From Elusimicrobiota bacterium (GTDB lineage: Bacteria; Elusimicrobiota; Elusimicrobia; UBA1565; UBA9628): a DNA stretch of 64,000 nucleotides. Below, in pieces: positions 16,573-26,382 of this stretch. The notes beneath the pieces were generated by a model, which saw only the letters and a program-made list of their open reading frames with translations, ran no database searches and was not told the origin of the DNA. Positions within the stretch are counted from its first letter, which is position 1, and every line of letters starts with the position of its first letter. A program made the position numbers and the translations under genes. The stretch covers positions 115,387 through 179,386 of the forward strand of contig JACRDQ010000039.1 of the NCBI GenBank assembly GCA_016218545.1, written 5' to 3'.

Positions 16573-16761
16573 TGCTGCGACCGACGAGCGACGCGGGCGC
16601 AGCCCGAAAGCGACCGGCCGCTCTCTCAAGGAATCTCATTACCACATAGAGCGGAGGCCCGCCTTCGGCCGTCTGTTGCGTTGTTCGTCGCTCCTCAACG
16701 CCTTGCAGCCGGCTCGAATCCGGGCCTCCAAGACCCCGGTTATGAGGCGGTCGCAGCACTA
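16570..16761. repeat. Inverted-repeat-bounded 192-bp element
   Basis: The ends are perfect 13-bp inverted repeats: TAGTGCTGCGACC at 16570-16582 and its complement at 16749-16761. Inside are nested complementary blocks (GAGCGACG / CGTCGCTC), a CGCC-TTC-GGC(G)-like hairpin and a GGCTCGAATCC T-arm-like motif. No plausible ORF is present. It could be a MITE-like element, a decayed tRNA-bearing fragment or a structured 3-prime region of the autotransporter mRNA. No target-site duplication is evident. Confidence 0.55.
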
Positions 16762-16769
16762 AAAGGGTG

Positions 16770-19118
16770 CTACTTCGGGCTGAAGAGCTCGAAGAGCTTC
16801 CGGGCCGGGCCGAGCACGGGGCTCAGGAGGCTCTCCACCGTGTTGAGCCGCACCTTGGGCTCGCGCAGGGGCCCCGTGATGCCGAACTTGATGGGCAGAG
16901 GCAGCTTGAGCACGCGCACCGTGGCGTCCAAGCCGAGCCGGTCGGTCTTGAAATCCACGGTGCCTCCCACGTCGAGGTCGAGGGTGAGGCTTGAGAGCCG
17001 GCACTGGCGCACTTCCATCACCCCGCTGCGGAAGACGTAGACCCCGTGGATGCGGGTGAAGGCGACATCGGTCAGGTCCGGGAGCATGTTGAGCCCGGGG
17101 AGACGCTGTACCTGCTGGACCGCCAGGAGGGGCATCAGCAGGACCTTGGCTACCGTGGACTTGGAACACAGGGCGTCGAGGCTGCGGAACCTGCCCGAGA
17201 CCGCGGTCATGGTGGAGACGCCGTCGATCTCCGAGAGGTCCTTGGTCACGTCCCGGAGGTCCCACGCGAGCTCGAGATCCTTGGCCGAGAAGAGCGGGTG
17301 GGCCACCTCCCCGACCTTGAACGAGCCGGCCAGGGCAAGGGGCGCCGGGGCCCGGCGGGTCACGGCCGCGGGTCGGGCGTCAGGCACGGCCTTGACGGAC
17401 TCAGGGGCCGGGGCCAGGAGCTTCTCGAGGTCCAAGCGGTCGAGCTCGCCTTCGAGGACGACCTTGAGCCTGCGGCCCAGGCCCGTCAAGGCCAGGCTCA
17501 GCGTGAGTTCCCCCCCCGCGGCCCTGCCTCGCAGGCGATCGAAGACCACGTCCCTGCCCTTGAGCCTCCCCTCTCCGGAAAGGCCGGAGACCTGGATCCC
17601 CTTGAATTCCCCGGCGAGGCCTTTGAGACTGAAGTCTCCGGAGGCGGTGAGACTGCCGAATGCCCCCTGCAAGGAGAGTGCCCCATCCACCGTCCCGGAA
17701 AGCCCGAGCTTGCGCGTCCTGGGGATGAGGCCCCCGGCCTGTCCCGCGTCCAGGGAGACCTTGCCGGTCCGCAGGCCCAGCCGGGCGCGGCCGGAAGCGT
17801 CCCTGGTCAGCCGGCCCTCGAATTCCACGGTGCTCGGGCCGAGCTCCACGGCCAGGGAGCGGAACTCGACCTCCTTGGGCGCCAGGCGCAGGCGGCCGCG
17901 GACCCTGGAGGCGGGCACGGAGAGCCCCCGGGGCACTCTCCTGAGGAACCCGAGGTCCTCGGCCTCGAAGGCCGGGATGTCGATCTCTCCGGAAACCTCG
18001 AGGAAGGGCTGGGACTTCGGGCCGAGGGCCAGCACGCGGCCGGAGGCGTCGACCGCGCCGATGGGGCTGGAGGCGTGGAAGGAGAGGACCTCGAGGTCCT
18101 TGCCCTGCAGCTTGAACACCCCGGAGACCTTGGTCTCCGGAAGCATCGGCAAGCCGTCGGGGAGCTTGAGCTTCCGGGCCAGGAGCGACACTCCGGCCGA
18201 AGGCACGGAGGCCGCCAGCCTCATGTCGAGCGCCTTCTTCCTCCGCCCCGCCTCGATCCTGGTCCCAGGCACCAAGTCGATGTCAAGCTTGCCCCTGGCT
18301 GCGACCGCTCCGGCCTCCATGAGGGCCGCGTCGATGCGGAACTCGGGGGACCGGAACCGACGGATCGTGCCTGAGGCTGCGGCGTCGATGCCCCAGATCT
18401 TGGTGTGGAATGAGGCCACGTCGGCGGACATCCGGTCCGGATCGAACCCGGCCAGGTCGAGCATGCCGGAAGCCGTCACGTCGCCCTCCAGCACGCTCTC
18501 CGTGAAGAAGCGCTTGGCGCGCAGCGAGACCTCCACCGGGAAGGCGCCGTCCGCAGCGACGTTGGAGGCCCCGACGCTGATGGAGGAGAGCTCCCACCCG
18601 GTCTTCTTGAGAAGGTTGCGGTAGGAGAACTCCCCCCGCGACACCTCGACGTGGCGCACGTCGAGCTCCAGGGGCGCGGCGCCGTTCTTCCTCATCCGGC
18701 GCCGCTTCTTCGGGCCTCCGAGACCCGGGATGTTGAGGGTCCGGTCGAGCCTGCGGACGAGGTTGAAGCGCGCGTCCTCAAGATAGACCGTATCCGCCAC
18801 GACCTTGCGCCTGGCCAGCGGGAGCCACCGTATCCTGAGCCGGGCCCTGCCCGCCGCGGCGAAAACGCCCTCGCCGAAGCCCTCCTCCTCCGAGACCTCG
18901 AGCCCCTCCACCACGAGGCCCTGGACCAGGCCCACGGAGACCGCGGTCAGCCTCACCTCGCGGTCGAGCCTCTTTTCGAGCTGTGCGACGACCATCTCCC
19001 GCAGCCGTTCCGGGGGCAGGAGGACCCTGAGGGCCAAGGAGCCTGCCCCGGCCAGGACGGCCAGGAACAAAACGCCCAGGACCAGTGTCTTAAGGAGGAC
19101 GCCGAAACGGCGGGCCAT
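16770..19118 (-). CDS. AsmA-like envelope protein (782 aa)
   Basis: An N-terminal membrane anchor (residues about 8-30, LLKTLVLGVLFLAVLAG) is followed by the AsmA opening LPPERLREMVVAQLEKRLDREVRL and a long periplasmic beta-rich body with repeated short beta-taco-like segments (FDLAGF, LSLAGSFKVGEV). The C-terminus (GTVDFKTDRLGLDATVRVLKLPLP) is typical of AsmA/TamB-related proteins proposed to move phospholipids to the outer membrane. It lacks partners; its 3-prime end faces the autotransporter. A second, larger paralogue with the same start (LPPEKARELLLTQSRRFLHREVKL) lies at 33332-36778. Confidence 0.85.
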   Translation of the reverse strand: MARRFGVLLKTLVLGVLFLAVLAGAGSLALRVLLPPERLREMVVAQLEKRLDREVRLTAVSVGLVQGLVVEGLEVSEEEGFGEGVFAAAGRARLRIRWLPLARRKVVADTVYLEDARFNLVRRLDRTLNIPGLGGPKKRRRMRKNGAAPLELDVRHVEVSRGEFSYRNLLKKTGWELSSISVGASNVAADGAFPVEVSLRAKRFFTESVLEGDVTASGMLDLAGFDPDRMSADVASFHTKIWGIDAAASGTIRRFRSPEFRIDAALMEAGAVAARGKLDIDLVPGTRIEAGRRKKALDMRLAASVPSAGVSLLARKLKLPDGLPMLPETKVSGVFKLQGKDLEVLSFHASSPIGAVDASGRVLALGPKSQPFLEVSGEIDIPAFEAEDLGFLRRVPRGLSVPASRVRGRLRLAPKEVEFRSLAVELGPSTVEFEGRLTRDASGRARLGLRTGKVSLDAGQAGGLIPRTRKLGLSGTVDGALSLQGAFGSLTASGDFSLKGLAGEFKGIQVSGLSGEGRLKGRDVVFDRLRGRAAGGELTLSLALTGLGRRLKVVLEGELDRLDLEKLLAPAPESVKAVPDARPAAVTRRAPAPLALAGSFKVGEVAHPLFSAKDLELAWDLRDVTKDLSEIDGVSTMTAVSGRFRSLDALCSKSTVAKVLLMPLLAVQQVQRLPGLNMLPDLTDVAFTRIHGVYVFRSGVMEVRQCRLSSLTLDLDVGGTVDFKTDRLGLDATVRVLKLPLPIKFGITGPLREPKVRLNTVESLLSPVLGPARKLFELFSPK

Positions 19119-19177
19119 GCCCAGGTATCAAACAGAATTCGACGGTCCAGGGCAAGTCCAGCCGACTGAGAGGCTCA

Positions 19178-19206
19178 TTGACAAAGCCGCCCGCGCTTGC
19201 TTGAAT
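19178..19206 (+). promoter_or_regulatory. Promoter of the serine protease operon
   Basis: A perfect TTGACA (19178-19183), 17 nt and TTGAAT (19201-19206). The ATG at 19213 begins 7 nt after the -10 and there is no SD, predicting a leaderless mRNA. Confidence 0.6.
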
Positions 19207-19212
19207 GAAACC

Positions 19213-20958
19213 ATGACCAAGAGGCTGTTGTGCGCCGTCGCCGTCGTCGCCCTGGCCGCTGCTCCGTGCTGGCCGGCCTACGCCAATCCCAAGAAGGCCA
19301 AGCCCAAGACGGGGCTGGCCCTGCTCTTCTCCAGGATCTCGGCCTACATGACCTCGGACCCCGTGGTCAGCGCCAAGGTGACGGCCGTGGCAGCGGTCCG
19401 CGGCGGCATCCCCACGGACCAGGGAGAGGACCTCGACCAGCGCCTCATGGACCGGGCTTCCTACCTCCGCGAGCGTCTGCTGGCCAAGCCCGACGCCCGC
19501 GACGAGGCGTCCCTCAGGAGGGTCTACCAGGCCCTCTCCGTGTCCCAACTGGTCCAGTCCCTGGAGCTCCCCCTGGAGCCCGAGATGGCAGACGAGGCTC
19601 GGGCCGCGCTCAAGGGCTGGGCGGGTCTCAGGCACGCTCCGACCCTTCCCAGGACCCTCAAGTCCTACCTCTCCTCCCCGCCCGAGAAGCCCGAGGGCAA
19701 GGAACTGGTGTCCGCCGGTTGGGCCTCCTACGCGAGGACCATCACCCCTGAGCTCGGCTCCGGCCGTGCGGCCGGGGCTCCGAGCAGGGTCGCCCTCCCC
19801 GACACGGTCAAGCTCGACGAGGCCCTCGCCGGCCTGCGGAGGACCTGGATGGAGAAGGCGGTCACCACTGCAGATGCCGCCAGGGCGCATTTTCTGGCAG
19901 GCTTCACCTACTCCGAGCTGGCCCGAGCGGACCTCAAGGGCGCGGTGGCCCCGGCCGAGACCGTGGCGCAGACCCCTGTTCCCGCGGCTCCGGCCGCGGT
20001 GACCCCTTCGCCCCGCAAGGTCGCTGCCCCGGTCGCGGCCGCGACCGAGGAGCTCTTCAACCCCCGCTTCATCTACTCCAAGGCGGCCAAGTCCGTGGTG
20101 CTCATCGTCTGCGCAGCCGAGGACGGTCAAGGCGAACTCGGCTCCGGCAGCATCATCGACGCCTCCGGCAGGGTCCTGACCAACGCCCATGTGGTGGTCC
20201 GGGACTCGACGAGGAAGCCCTGGCCGAGCATCAGGGTCTACCTGAAACCCGCCAAGATGACGGGCGACAACAGCCGGGATCTGTCCAACCCGATCGTGGC
20301 CGAGGTCGCGGGCTACGACAACGGGCTCGATCTGGCGCTGCTCAAGCTCCAGAACCCTCCTGAGGGCCTGAGCCCGCTGGAGCTGGTGGACCCCGAGTCC
20401 GTGGAGATCGGCGACAAGGTGGCCGCCATCGGCCATCCCGAGCAGGGCGGCCTCTGGACCCTGACGACCGGGGTGGTGAGCAGCCTTCTCGCGGACATCG
20501 GCAACGTCAAGGGCAAGAACGTCTTCCAGACCGACGCCTCCATCAACCGCGGCAACTCCGGAGGCCCCCTCCTGGACGCCGCCGGCAACATCGTCGGCGT
20601 CAACACCCTGATGTCCCGCCGCGCCGCGGACGGCCTGGCCATCACGGCCGTGAACTTCGCGGTCAAGGCCGACGTGGCCAAGCGCTGGCTGACGAAGGCC
20701 GGAACCCGGGTCGCGTACGCCTCGCCCGCCCAGACCGGCCAGGGAGGCCCCATCACCGTGTCCGCCGGCGTCCCGCCCGTGAGGATCATCCGCACCGCGT
20801 CCGCGCCCGGCGCCAAGAAGGAGGCCAAGGAAGCCGTCTCCGAAAGCAAGCCTTTCACCCGCGAGGACGTCATCGCCCAGGCCATCAAGGAGATGGAGGA
20901 ACTTGAGAGCGAGATGCGCTCCGAGATCGACAAGAGGAGGCACCAGCTCAACCCATGA
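19213..20958 (+). CDS. Exported trypsin-like serine protease (DegP/HtrA-type)
   Basis: 581 residues with a Sec signal ending WPAYA. A helical N-terminal region of about 280 residues of unknown function comes first, then a chymotrypsin-fold protease: His in TNAHVVVRD (about 326), Asp in [11 protein letters not shown] (about 372), Ser in [12 protein letters not shown] (about 448). No PDZ domain follows; the C-terminus is a charged coiled helix ([19 protein letters not shown]). The large N-terminal domain and missing PDZ set it apart from DegP. Its stop overlaps the ATG of an NlpC/P60 gene, so the two are co-translated and probably act together in the envelope. Confidence 0.88.
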   Translation: MTKRLLCAVAVVALAAAPCWPAYANPKKAKPKTGLALLFSRISAYMTSDPVVSAKVTAVAAVRGGIPTDQGEDLDQRLMDRASYLRERLLAKPDARDEASLRRVYQALSVSQLVQSLELPLEPEMADEARAALKGWAGLRHAPTLPRTLKSYLSSPPEKPEGKELVSAGWASYARTITPELGSGRAAGAPSRVALPDTVKLDEALAGLRRTWMEKAVTTADAARAHFLAGFTYSELARADLKGAVAPAETVAQTPVPAAPAAVTPSPRKVAAPVAAATEELFNPRFIYSKAAKSVVLIVCAAEDGQGELGSGSIIDASGRVLTNAHVVVRDSTRKPWPSIRVYLKPAKMTGDNSRDLSNPIVAEVAGYDNGLDLALLKLQNPPEGLSPLELVDPESVEIGDKVAAIGHPEQGGLWTLTTGVVSSLLADIGNVKGKNVFQTDASINRGNSGGPLLDAAGNIVGVNTLMSRRAADGLAITAVNFAVKADVAKRWLTKAGTRVAYASPAQTGQGGPITVSAGVPPVRIIRTASAPGAKKEAKEAVSESKPFTREDVIAQAIKEMEELESEMRSEIDKRRHQLNP

Positions 20959-22283
20959 CCGCCATCCTGCTGCTCGCAGTCCTCCTCGGCTCGCCGGTCC
21001 AGGCCGCCGCCGCGCGCCAGAACGTCGTCGAGTTCCTCGAGGCCGAGATGCGCAAAGACCCGGGCATCTCGGCAGCGGACCGCGGAGCCATCCTGGGCTC
21101 GATCCGGCAGCGCTTCGCCGCGTACGCGGTGGAGGTCGTCCGCGACCGCAAGCTCGAAGGCGCCAAGGTCGTGCTCCATATGATCGTGGAGGGCACCTTC
21201 GACAACTCCTCCCCTGAGCGGATCGCGGACGTGTCGTTCGCGGCTTATCAGGCGATCAGCCGCGGAGCCCCTCCTGACGTGGTCGAGGGCATCGCGCTCT
21301 ACGGCTACCGCAAGAAGATCGCTTGGGAGACCATCAGCGTCTGGGCCAACGGCTACAACGAGATGTCCCAGCGCGGCGTGCCCGGAGACGTGGCCGCGGA
21401 CCTCGTGGCCAACGCCGTGGACCGCGGCTGGGACGACTACACGTTCACGACCTTCAAGCGGTCGCTGATCGACGCCAAGAGGGCGGGGTTCGACGTGAAG
21501 GATTACGCCACCTACCTCTTCGGGCACATGATCCAGGGCAAGGCCAGGCCCGGAGAGCTCTCGGCAAGATCCATGACGTACTTCCGGTCCCTGGCCAGGA
21601 AGAAGGCCAGGCCCGAACTCCCCCCCTACGAGGGCGTGTTCACGCATAAGCCCGAGCCTCCGGCCCGCTATGAGGCGCAGCCCGAGCCCGCAGTCGAGGC
21701 GCCTCCAGCGGTCCAACCTGAGGCGCAGGCCGAGGCTCCGGTCCCGGCGCCCCCTGCCAAGCCCCGGTCCGCGAAGATCACCTACGATGAGGTCCAGACC
21801 GTCGAGTCAGAGCCTCCCCGGGCTCAGGCCAAACCCCAGCCCAAGGCCCTGCCCAGGCCCGCGCCCAAGCCCGTCCGCACCCCGGCCGAGCTGGGCATCG
21901 TCATGTCCCGGCTCTGGCCCGGCCTGGAGAAGTCCTCGAAGTCCTATCTCGGCACCCCTTACGTCTGGGGCGGGACCACGCATAAGGGCATCGACTGCTC
22001 CGCCTTGACGCGGAACTCCTACCGCGAGAACGAAGTGGGCATCCCCAGGGTCAGCCGCGACCAGTACAAGGTCGGAGAGAAGGTGTCCCTTCCCGAACTG
22101 CGCGAAGGAGACCTCGTGTTCTTCAACACGATGGGCGTAGGGGTCTCTCATGTCGCCATGATGGTGGATCCGAAGACCCACAAGTTCATCCACGCCTCTT
22201 CCTCGCGCGGGGTGATCATCGATGACCTCAGCAAGAACTGGTTCAAGACCCGCTATCTGGGCGCCAGGCGCGTCGTCCAATAA
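20955..22283 (+). CDS. Exported NlpC/P60 peptidoglycan endopeptidase
   Basis: 442 residues with a short signal peptide. The N-terminal half is helical and unassigned. A Pro/Ala/Glu-rich linker (about residues 235-315) leads to a C-terminal NlpC/P60 domain: [20 protein letters not shown] with catalytic Cys at about 348, VSHVAMMVD (His at about 398) and HKFIHASS (third polar residue). Such enzymes cut D-Glu-DAP or related stem-peptide bonds in the periplasm. Overlap with the upstream protease (ATGA) suggests one operon, and the protease could process or activate it. Confidence 0.9.
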   Translation: MTAILLLAVLLGSPVQAAAARQNVVEFLEAEMRKDPGISAADRGAILGSIRQRFAAYAVEVVRDRKLEGAKVVLHMIVEGTFDNSSPERIADVSFAAYQAISRGAPPDVVEGIALYGYRKKIAWETISVWANGYNEMSQRGVPGDVAADLVANAVDRGWDDYTFTTFKRSLIDAKRAGFDVKDYATYLFGHMIQGKARPGELSARSMTYFRSLARKKARPELPPYEGVFTHKPEPPARYEAQPEPAVEAPPAVQPEAQAEAPVPAPPAKPRSAKITYDEVQTVESEPPRAQAKPQPKALPRPAPKPVRTPAELGIVMSRLWPGLEKSSKSYLGTPYVWGGTTHKGIDCSALTRNSYRENEVGIPRVSRDQYKVGEKVSLPELREGDLVFFNTMGVGVSHVAMMVDPKTHKFIHASSSRGVIIDDLSKNWFKTRYLGARRVVQ

Positions 22284-22317
22284 CCCATACACCGGTGCCG
22301 GCGGTTTGCGTCATCTA

Positions 22318-22346
22318 TTGACAAAAACGCGGGCTGGGCGCATACT
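22318..22346 (+). promoter_or_regulatory. Promoter of the HELSH-protein operon
   Basis: A perfect TTGACA (22318-22323), 17 nt and CATACT (22341-22346); a leader of about 36 nt reaches the ATG at 22389. No strong SD. Confidence 0.6.
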
Positions 22347-22388
22347 ATTGGCGTCTGACGGATCCCGCGCCATGCGAGGGCGAACCCC

Positions 22389-23918
22389 ATGACCCGACCA
22401 GCCCTTTCCCTCCCGGTCCTGCTCGCTGCAGCCTTCCTCCAGGTGTCGGTCGCCTTGTCCGCTCCCCCTCAAGCACCCGGCCCGGTGGAACGCATCTTCC
22501 TTTCCCAGCTCAGAGGCCTCGAAGCCCAGGCCGGGGATTGCGAGGACCTGCGCAAGTGCGCGGGACTCATGTCTCCGGCGCAGAAGGAGCTCGCGCGCAC
22601 CGAGCTCCTCACGCTCGAGGGCCGCACCCGGGAAGGGGCTGTCCTGAGCCAGATCAGCCAGGGCTTCCTGGCCCTGGGATTCCCCCAGGACGCGGCCCGG
22701 ATGCTCAAGATGGGCCCTTTCGACACCGGGCGGGCTTCCCTGCTCTCTCAGGCCGCAGGCGAGTTCCATCGCCAGGGCCGCTACGACCTGGCCATGGCAG
22801 CGGCCAAGGACGCGCTCTCCTTCGACCCCAAGGACGAGGCTGCCCTGGCCGTGCTTCAGCTCTCCGAGCGCAGGGTCCAGAAGCGCGAGCTCTCCAGCCT
22901 CCCTGTCCGCGAGCAGTCCGAGGTCGGGGCGGAGCAGGGGATCGGACAGCCCGGCGCAGTCGCCCTGGCCAAGGGTCCGCCGCGGAGGCCGGCGTGGCCC
23001 TCCTTGTCCATGGAGGTCTACCACATGCCGGACACCAAGCCCCCATCCGGCTGGGAGACCTTCATCACGGGCATCGGGTCCTTGGCCAAGGTGTATTTCC
23101 ATTCCCCGAGCAGCGAAGAGAAGAAGGACATCGAGTCCCTCAAGAGGAAGCTTGACGCGCTCCCCGCGGGTAAGGCCCTCATCGCGGACATGGGCGGCTG
23201 GGCCCGCGTGGAGAAGGAAGTGTATTTCCTCGTGACGTCCATGCCCGGCGGCACCGCGGCCTACGTCCGTCCCATGACCCCTTGGGAGGCCGTGAAGACG
23301 GGCAAGCATCAGGTCCTGGCCATCAACAAGGACCTCATGAAGTCAGGCCCGGAGACCGTGGTCCCGGTCTTCGGCCATGAGCTCTCCCACGTGGCGGACA
23401 AGCTCAAGGGACGCACGGAGTTCGACCTGGCCGTGACCAGCGAGCACGCAGCGCACCTCAGGCAGGTCTACCTCTTCCAGGAGCAGGAGAAGGCTCTCAC
23501 TCCGGCTCGGCGCAAGGAGCTCGAGAAGGAGCGCATGTGGATGTACCAGAGGTGGGTCGCCTCCATGTGGGAGGACCACCTGCTCAAGCTCTACCCCAAG
23601 AAGGAGGACTACCAAAAGGTCTTCGGCGCGAACAAGAACCTCCAATATCTCGCCGGCCTGGCGTACGAGGACATCGCCAAGAAAGCGGTCGAGGACGGTA
23701 CGCCGCAGGTCCTCTACCACGTCTCCGACCTCTATGCCAATGCCACGCATGAGCCGGAGGTCACCGAGGACGAGCTTCTCAAGAAGATCAAGGCAGAGAC
23801 CGGCGACTCCAAGCGCTCGGCCTTGGAATCCCTGCTGAAGAAGCTCAGGGAGGCCCGCAAGGGCTTCCTGGCTGCCGACCAGGACTACCGGGCCCGCACC
23901 GGTCAAACCCTGCCGTGA
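22389..23918 (+). CDS. Exported HELSH metallopeptidase-like protein with TPR-like segment
   Basis: 509 residues with signal peptide LPVLLAAAFLQVSVALSA. Residues about 40-180 are helical with a TPR-like pair (QGRYDLAMAAAKDALSFDPKDEAALAVL). The second half has VFGHELSHVADKLKGRTEFD at about residue 329, an HExxH zinc-protease signature, and a downstream acidic SEHAAH that could give the third ligand. The C-terminus is a basic coiled region. I cannot name the family; proteolytic activity is inferred from HELSH only. Overlaps the next gene through GTGA. Confidence 0.7.
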   Translation: MTRPALSLPVLLAAAFLQVSVALSAPPQAPGPVERIFLSQLRGLEAQAGDCEDLRKCAGLMSPAQKELARTELLTLEGRTREGAVLSQISQGFLALGFPQDAARMLKMGPFDTGRASLLSQAAGEFHRQGRYDLAMAAAKDALSFDPKDEAALAVLQLSERRVQKRELSSLPVREQSEVGAEQGIGQPGAVALAKGPPRRPAWPSLSMEVYHMPDTKPPSGWETFITGIGSLAKVYFHSPSSEEKKDIESLKRKLDALPAGKALIADMGGWARVEKEVYFLVTSMPGGTAAYVRPMTPWEAVKTGKHQVLAINKDLMKSGPETVVPVFGHELSHVADKLKGRTEFDLAVTSEHAAHLRQVYLFQEQEKALTPARRKELEKERMWMYQRWVASMWEDHLLKLYPKKEDYQKVFGANKNLQYLAGLAYEDIAKKAVEDGTPQVLYHVSDLYANATHEPEVTEDELLKKIKAETGDSKRSALESLLKKLREARKGFLAADQDYRARTGQTLP

Positions 23919-24472
23919 CCGGCAAGGCGCTGGCCGGCTTGGCGCTCCTGCTGGTCGTGCTGGGCTTCGTCTGGCTGCGGCGGGAGTTCCGCGTGACCCG
24001 GCCCTCGTTCCCGCTTCAGAACGTGGACGCCCCCTCCTTCAGCGCCTCTTACCCCAGCCACTGGGACCAGATCGACCTCTCGGACCCGCGGCTCGGAAGC
24101 AGGGAGGTCACCTTCATCAACCACCGGGCTCAGGCCGGCGACTTCGAACCTTGGGACCGGCCGCGCATGGCCATGACCGTGCGCGACGAGGGCTCCTGTC
24201 CGGAGCTCGGGACGCTCGTGGCCCGCCTGCTCAAGGACGCAGAGCAGCCCGGGAAGGCCGAGACCTGGCTCTTAGCCAGCGGGGTCGAGGCACGGACCTG
24301 GACCGAGCAGCCCGCCGCCACGGACATCCCCTCGGTCATGCGCTGGGTGGCCCTGCGCGGCTCCAACGGCCGCTGCTACAGCGCGGGTTTCCCGGTCCCC
24401 ATGGACCGCCTGACCCGCAAACGCTACGAGCACCTCTTCAGGTCCGTGCTGGGCTCGATGCGCTTCAAGTAG
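23915..24472 (+). CDS. Membrane-anchored hypothetical protein (185 aa)
   Basis: GTG start inside the stop of the upstream gene. One N-terminal membrane helix (ALAGLALLLVVLGFVWL), then a soluble domain with SASYPSHWDQIDL and WVALRGSNGRCYSAGFPV, resembling small periplasmic domains of the PsbP/DUF1795 type in general pattern but not confidently assigned. It is presumably periplasmic and works with the HELSH protein. Its last 8 nt overlap the convergent MFS gene. Confidence 0.6.
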   Translation: MTGKALAGLALLLVVLGFVWLRREFRVTRPSFPLQNVDAPSFSASYPSHWDQIDLSDPRLGSREVTFINHRAQAGDFEPWDRPRMAMTVRDEGSCPELGTLVARLLKDAEQPGKAETWLLASGVEARTWTEQPAATDIPSVMRWVALRGSNGRCYSAGFPVPMDRLTRKRYEHLFRSVLGSMRFK

Positions 24473-25685
24473 CGTCGGGCCTGCGGCTGGCCGTGGCAGC
24501 GGGGATGAAGAAGGCGCACAGAAGGGTGCAGGCGGTGCCGATGAGCATGAGCGAGCTCGCGGCCCCGTAGGTCCCGAACGAGACTGCCAACGAATCGTAG
24601 AGCTTGCCCCCCAGGGTGTTGGACGCATAGGCCGACACGTTGAAGACCGCCATGAAGGCGGCGAAGGCCGTGGCCTCGGCGTACGAAGGGCAGGACCGGG
24701 CCGCGAGGTCCATGAGGCTGAGCCTGAAGAACACGCCCACGCCCCCGAAGAAGACCGTGAGCAGGGCCGCCGAGACCGGGCCGCGGTAGAAGAGGTAGAG
24801 CAGGCTGAGCGGAGCTCCTATCCAGACCGCGCCGCGCGCGATGGCCTGCGCGCTCCAGACCCTGCCTTCGAGCCTGCCGTAGCACGCGGCTCCCGCGACC
24901 CCGGCCACGCCTCCGAGAGTGCTGAGCAGGCCGATGAACTTGGGCCCCAGCCCCAGTGCGCCGGTCTGGTAATAGAACTGGGCGGTGCCGAGGAACGGGT
25001 TGAAGTTCCAGAACAGGATGAGCAGGCTCAAGGCCCAGAAGGTCCGTTCCTTGAGCAGGGCCGAGAGCGCGCCGACCGCCTGGCCCGCGGGTCTGGTGCT
25101 GGGCAGGTCGTGGACGAAGAAGGACGAGACCAGGATCAGGGCGGGGAAGGCCGCTGCCAGGCCGAAGATCCAGCGCATGGGGACATGCGCGGTGAGCCAG
25201 CCGCCGCCGATGCCGGTCAGCACCAGGGTGGCGTAAAGGGTCGCGATCTGGACCGCCTGGTAGAACCCCGTGGTCCTGGTGGCCTTGCCGCGCTCGACCA
25301 TGACCCCGTCGCAGACCACGTCGCTGAGCACGACGCCCGTGTTCACCGCGGTCATGAGCGCCAGGAGCGGCCAGTAGCGGTAGTCCGGCAGGCAGGCCAG
25401 GCCGAGGAGCGCCACGGCCGGGACCGCCGACGCCAGGGCGATGTGCGGCATGCGGCGGTGCCCCCCCCAGGGCACCATGTCGGTGAGCAGGCCGAACAGG
25501 GGCTTGGCGAGGAACGGGGCTGTGATCCAAGCCACGAAGCCCGCGGACTCCCCGGCGGACAGGCCGAGCCCGTCCTTGAGGAGGTAGGAGAGCGGCTCGA
25601 AGACGATGCCCAGCATCCCCTGGGCGAAATAGTTGACCGCGAAGAAGAGCGCCAGCCTATCGGAGGACAAGGAGGGTGGTCTCAA
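24465..25685 (-). CDS. MFS transporter, folate-biopterin (BT1)-like
   Basis: 406 residues with about 12 membrane helices. The motifs APFLAKPLFGLLTDMVPWGGHRRM and SDVVCDGVMVERGK match the KPxxGxxSD and DVxxDxxVVE signatures of BT1/FBT-like MFS carriers (folates, pterins and related anions in characterised members); the substrate here is unknown. The TTG at 25685 overlaps the tatC end by 29 nt; a second TTG at 25670 is possible. Last gene of the tatA operon, convergent with the gene before it. Confidence 0.8.
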   Translation of the reverse strand: MRPPSLSSDRLALFFAVNYFAQGMLGIVFEPLSYLLKDGLGLSAGESAGFVAWITAPFLAKPLFGLLTDMVPWGGHRRMPHIALASAVPAVALLGLACLPDYRYWPLLALMTAVNTGVVLSDVVCDGVMVERGKATRTTGFYQAVQIATLYATLVLTGIGGGWLTAHVPMRWIFGLAAAFPALILVSSFFVHDLPSTRPAGQAVGALSALLKERTFWALSLLILFWNFNPFLGTAQFYYQTGALGLGPKFIGLLSTLGGVAGVAGAACYGRLEGRVWSAQAIARGAVWIGAPLSLLYLFYRGPVSAALLTVFFGGVGVFFRLSLMDLAARSCPSYAEATAFAAFMAVFNVSAYASNTLGGKLYDSLAVSFGTYGAASSLMLIGTACTLLCAFFIPAATASRRPDAT

Positions 25686-26382
25686 AGAGGAACAGGGTCG
25701 GCAGGGCCAGAGCGACCTGGGAGAAGACGTCCGGACCCGGGGTCAGGAAGGCCGCCAAGAGGAAGGCCAGCACGTAGGCGTAACCGCGCTTGCTCCTCAG
25801 GAACTCCCTGGAGACGATCCCGGCCTTGTTGAGGATGATGAGCACCAGCGGCAGCTGGAACACGGAGCCGAAGGCCACGCACAGGGCGGCGGCGAACCCC
25901 ACGTAGGAGCTGACCGCCATCAAGGGACGCACGCTCTCCGACCCGCAGGCCATGAGGAACTTCATGGCAGCCGGGAGCACCACGAAGTACGCGAGGGAGA
26001 CCCCGGCCAGGAACAGGACGTAGGAGCCGGCCACGAAGAGCCTCAGAGGCCCGCGCCACCCCGCCTCCATGGCTCGGGCCACGAATCCCCAGACCTGGGA
26101 GAGGACCACGGGCAGGGCCAGGAGCAGCCCCCCGAAGAGGGAGAGCTTGATGCGCGTCATGAACGCGTCCGTGGGCGCGGTGAAGACCAGTTGGCCCGCG
26201 GGTCGCGCCACCAGTTCCAGGAGGGTGCCCGAGACCTGGAACAGGGCCGCGGAGCAGACCCCGACCGAGACCAGGGCCACGATGAGCCTGCGCCGCAGCT
26301 CGGCCAGGTGTTCCGTCAGGGGCATGGCCGGGTCGTCAGGCCTGGGGCTCGGAGCTTCGGCGGGCAAGGCCGGATCAGCCAT
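25657..26382 (-). CDS. tatC: Sec-independent protein translocase TatC
   Basis: 241 residues with six membrane helices. The N-terminal MPLTEHLAELRRRLIVALVSV is the conserved cytoplasmic signal-recognition segment (HLxELRxR), and FTAPTDAFMTRIKLSLFGGL plus FALP-like helices follow as in the family. TatC binds twin-arginine signal peptides and recruits TatA. Third gene of an operon tatA - nucleotidyltransferase - tatC - MFS. It overlaps the upstream gene by 8 nt. An N-terminal extension of about 18 residues is Pro-rich. Confidence 0.95.
   Translation of the reverse strand: MADPALPAEAPSPRPDDPAMPLTEHLAELRRRLIVALVSVGVCSAALFQVSGTLLELVARPAGQLVFTAPTDAFMTRIKLSLFGGLLLALPVVLSQVWGFVARAMEAGWRGPLRLFVAGSYVLFLAGVSLAYFVVLPAAMKFLMACGSESVRPLMAVSSYVGFAAALCVAFGSVFQLPLVLIILNKAGIVSREFLRSKRGYAYVLAFLLAAFLTPGPDVFSQVALALPTLFLFETTLLVLR

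Noticed and set aside
16650..16730. Possible tRNA on either strand inside the inverted-repeat element
   Set aside because: T-arm-like and Met-anticodon-like pieces are present, but acceptor, D and anticodon stems do not pair properly and spacing is wrong; at most a decayed remnant.
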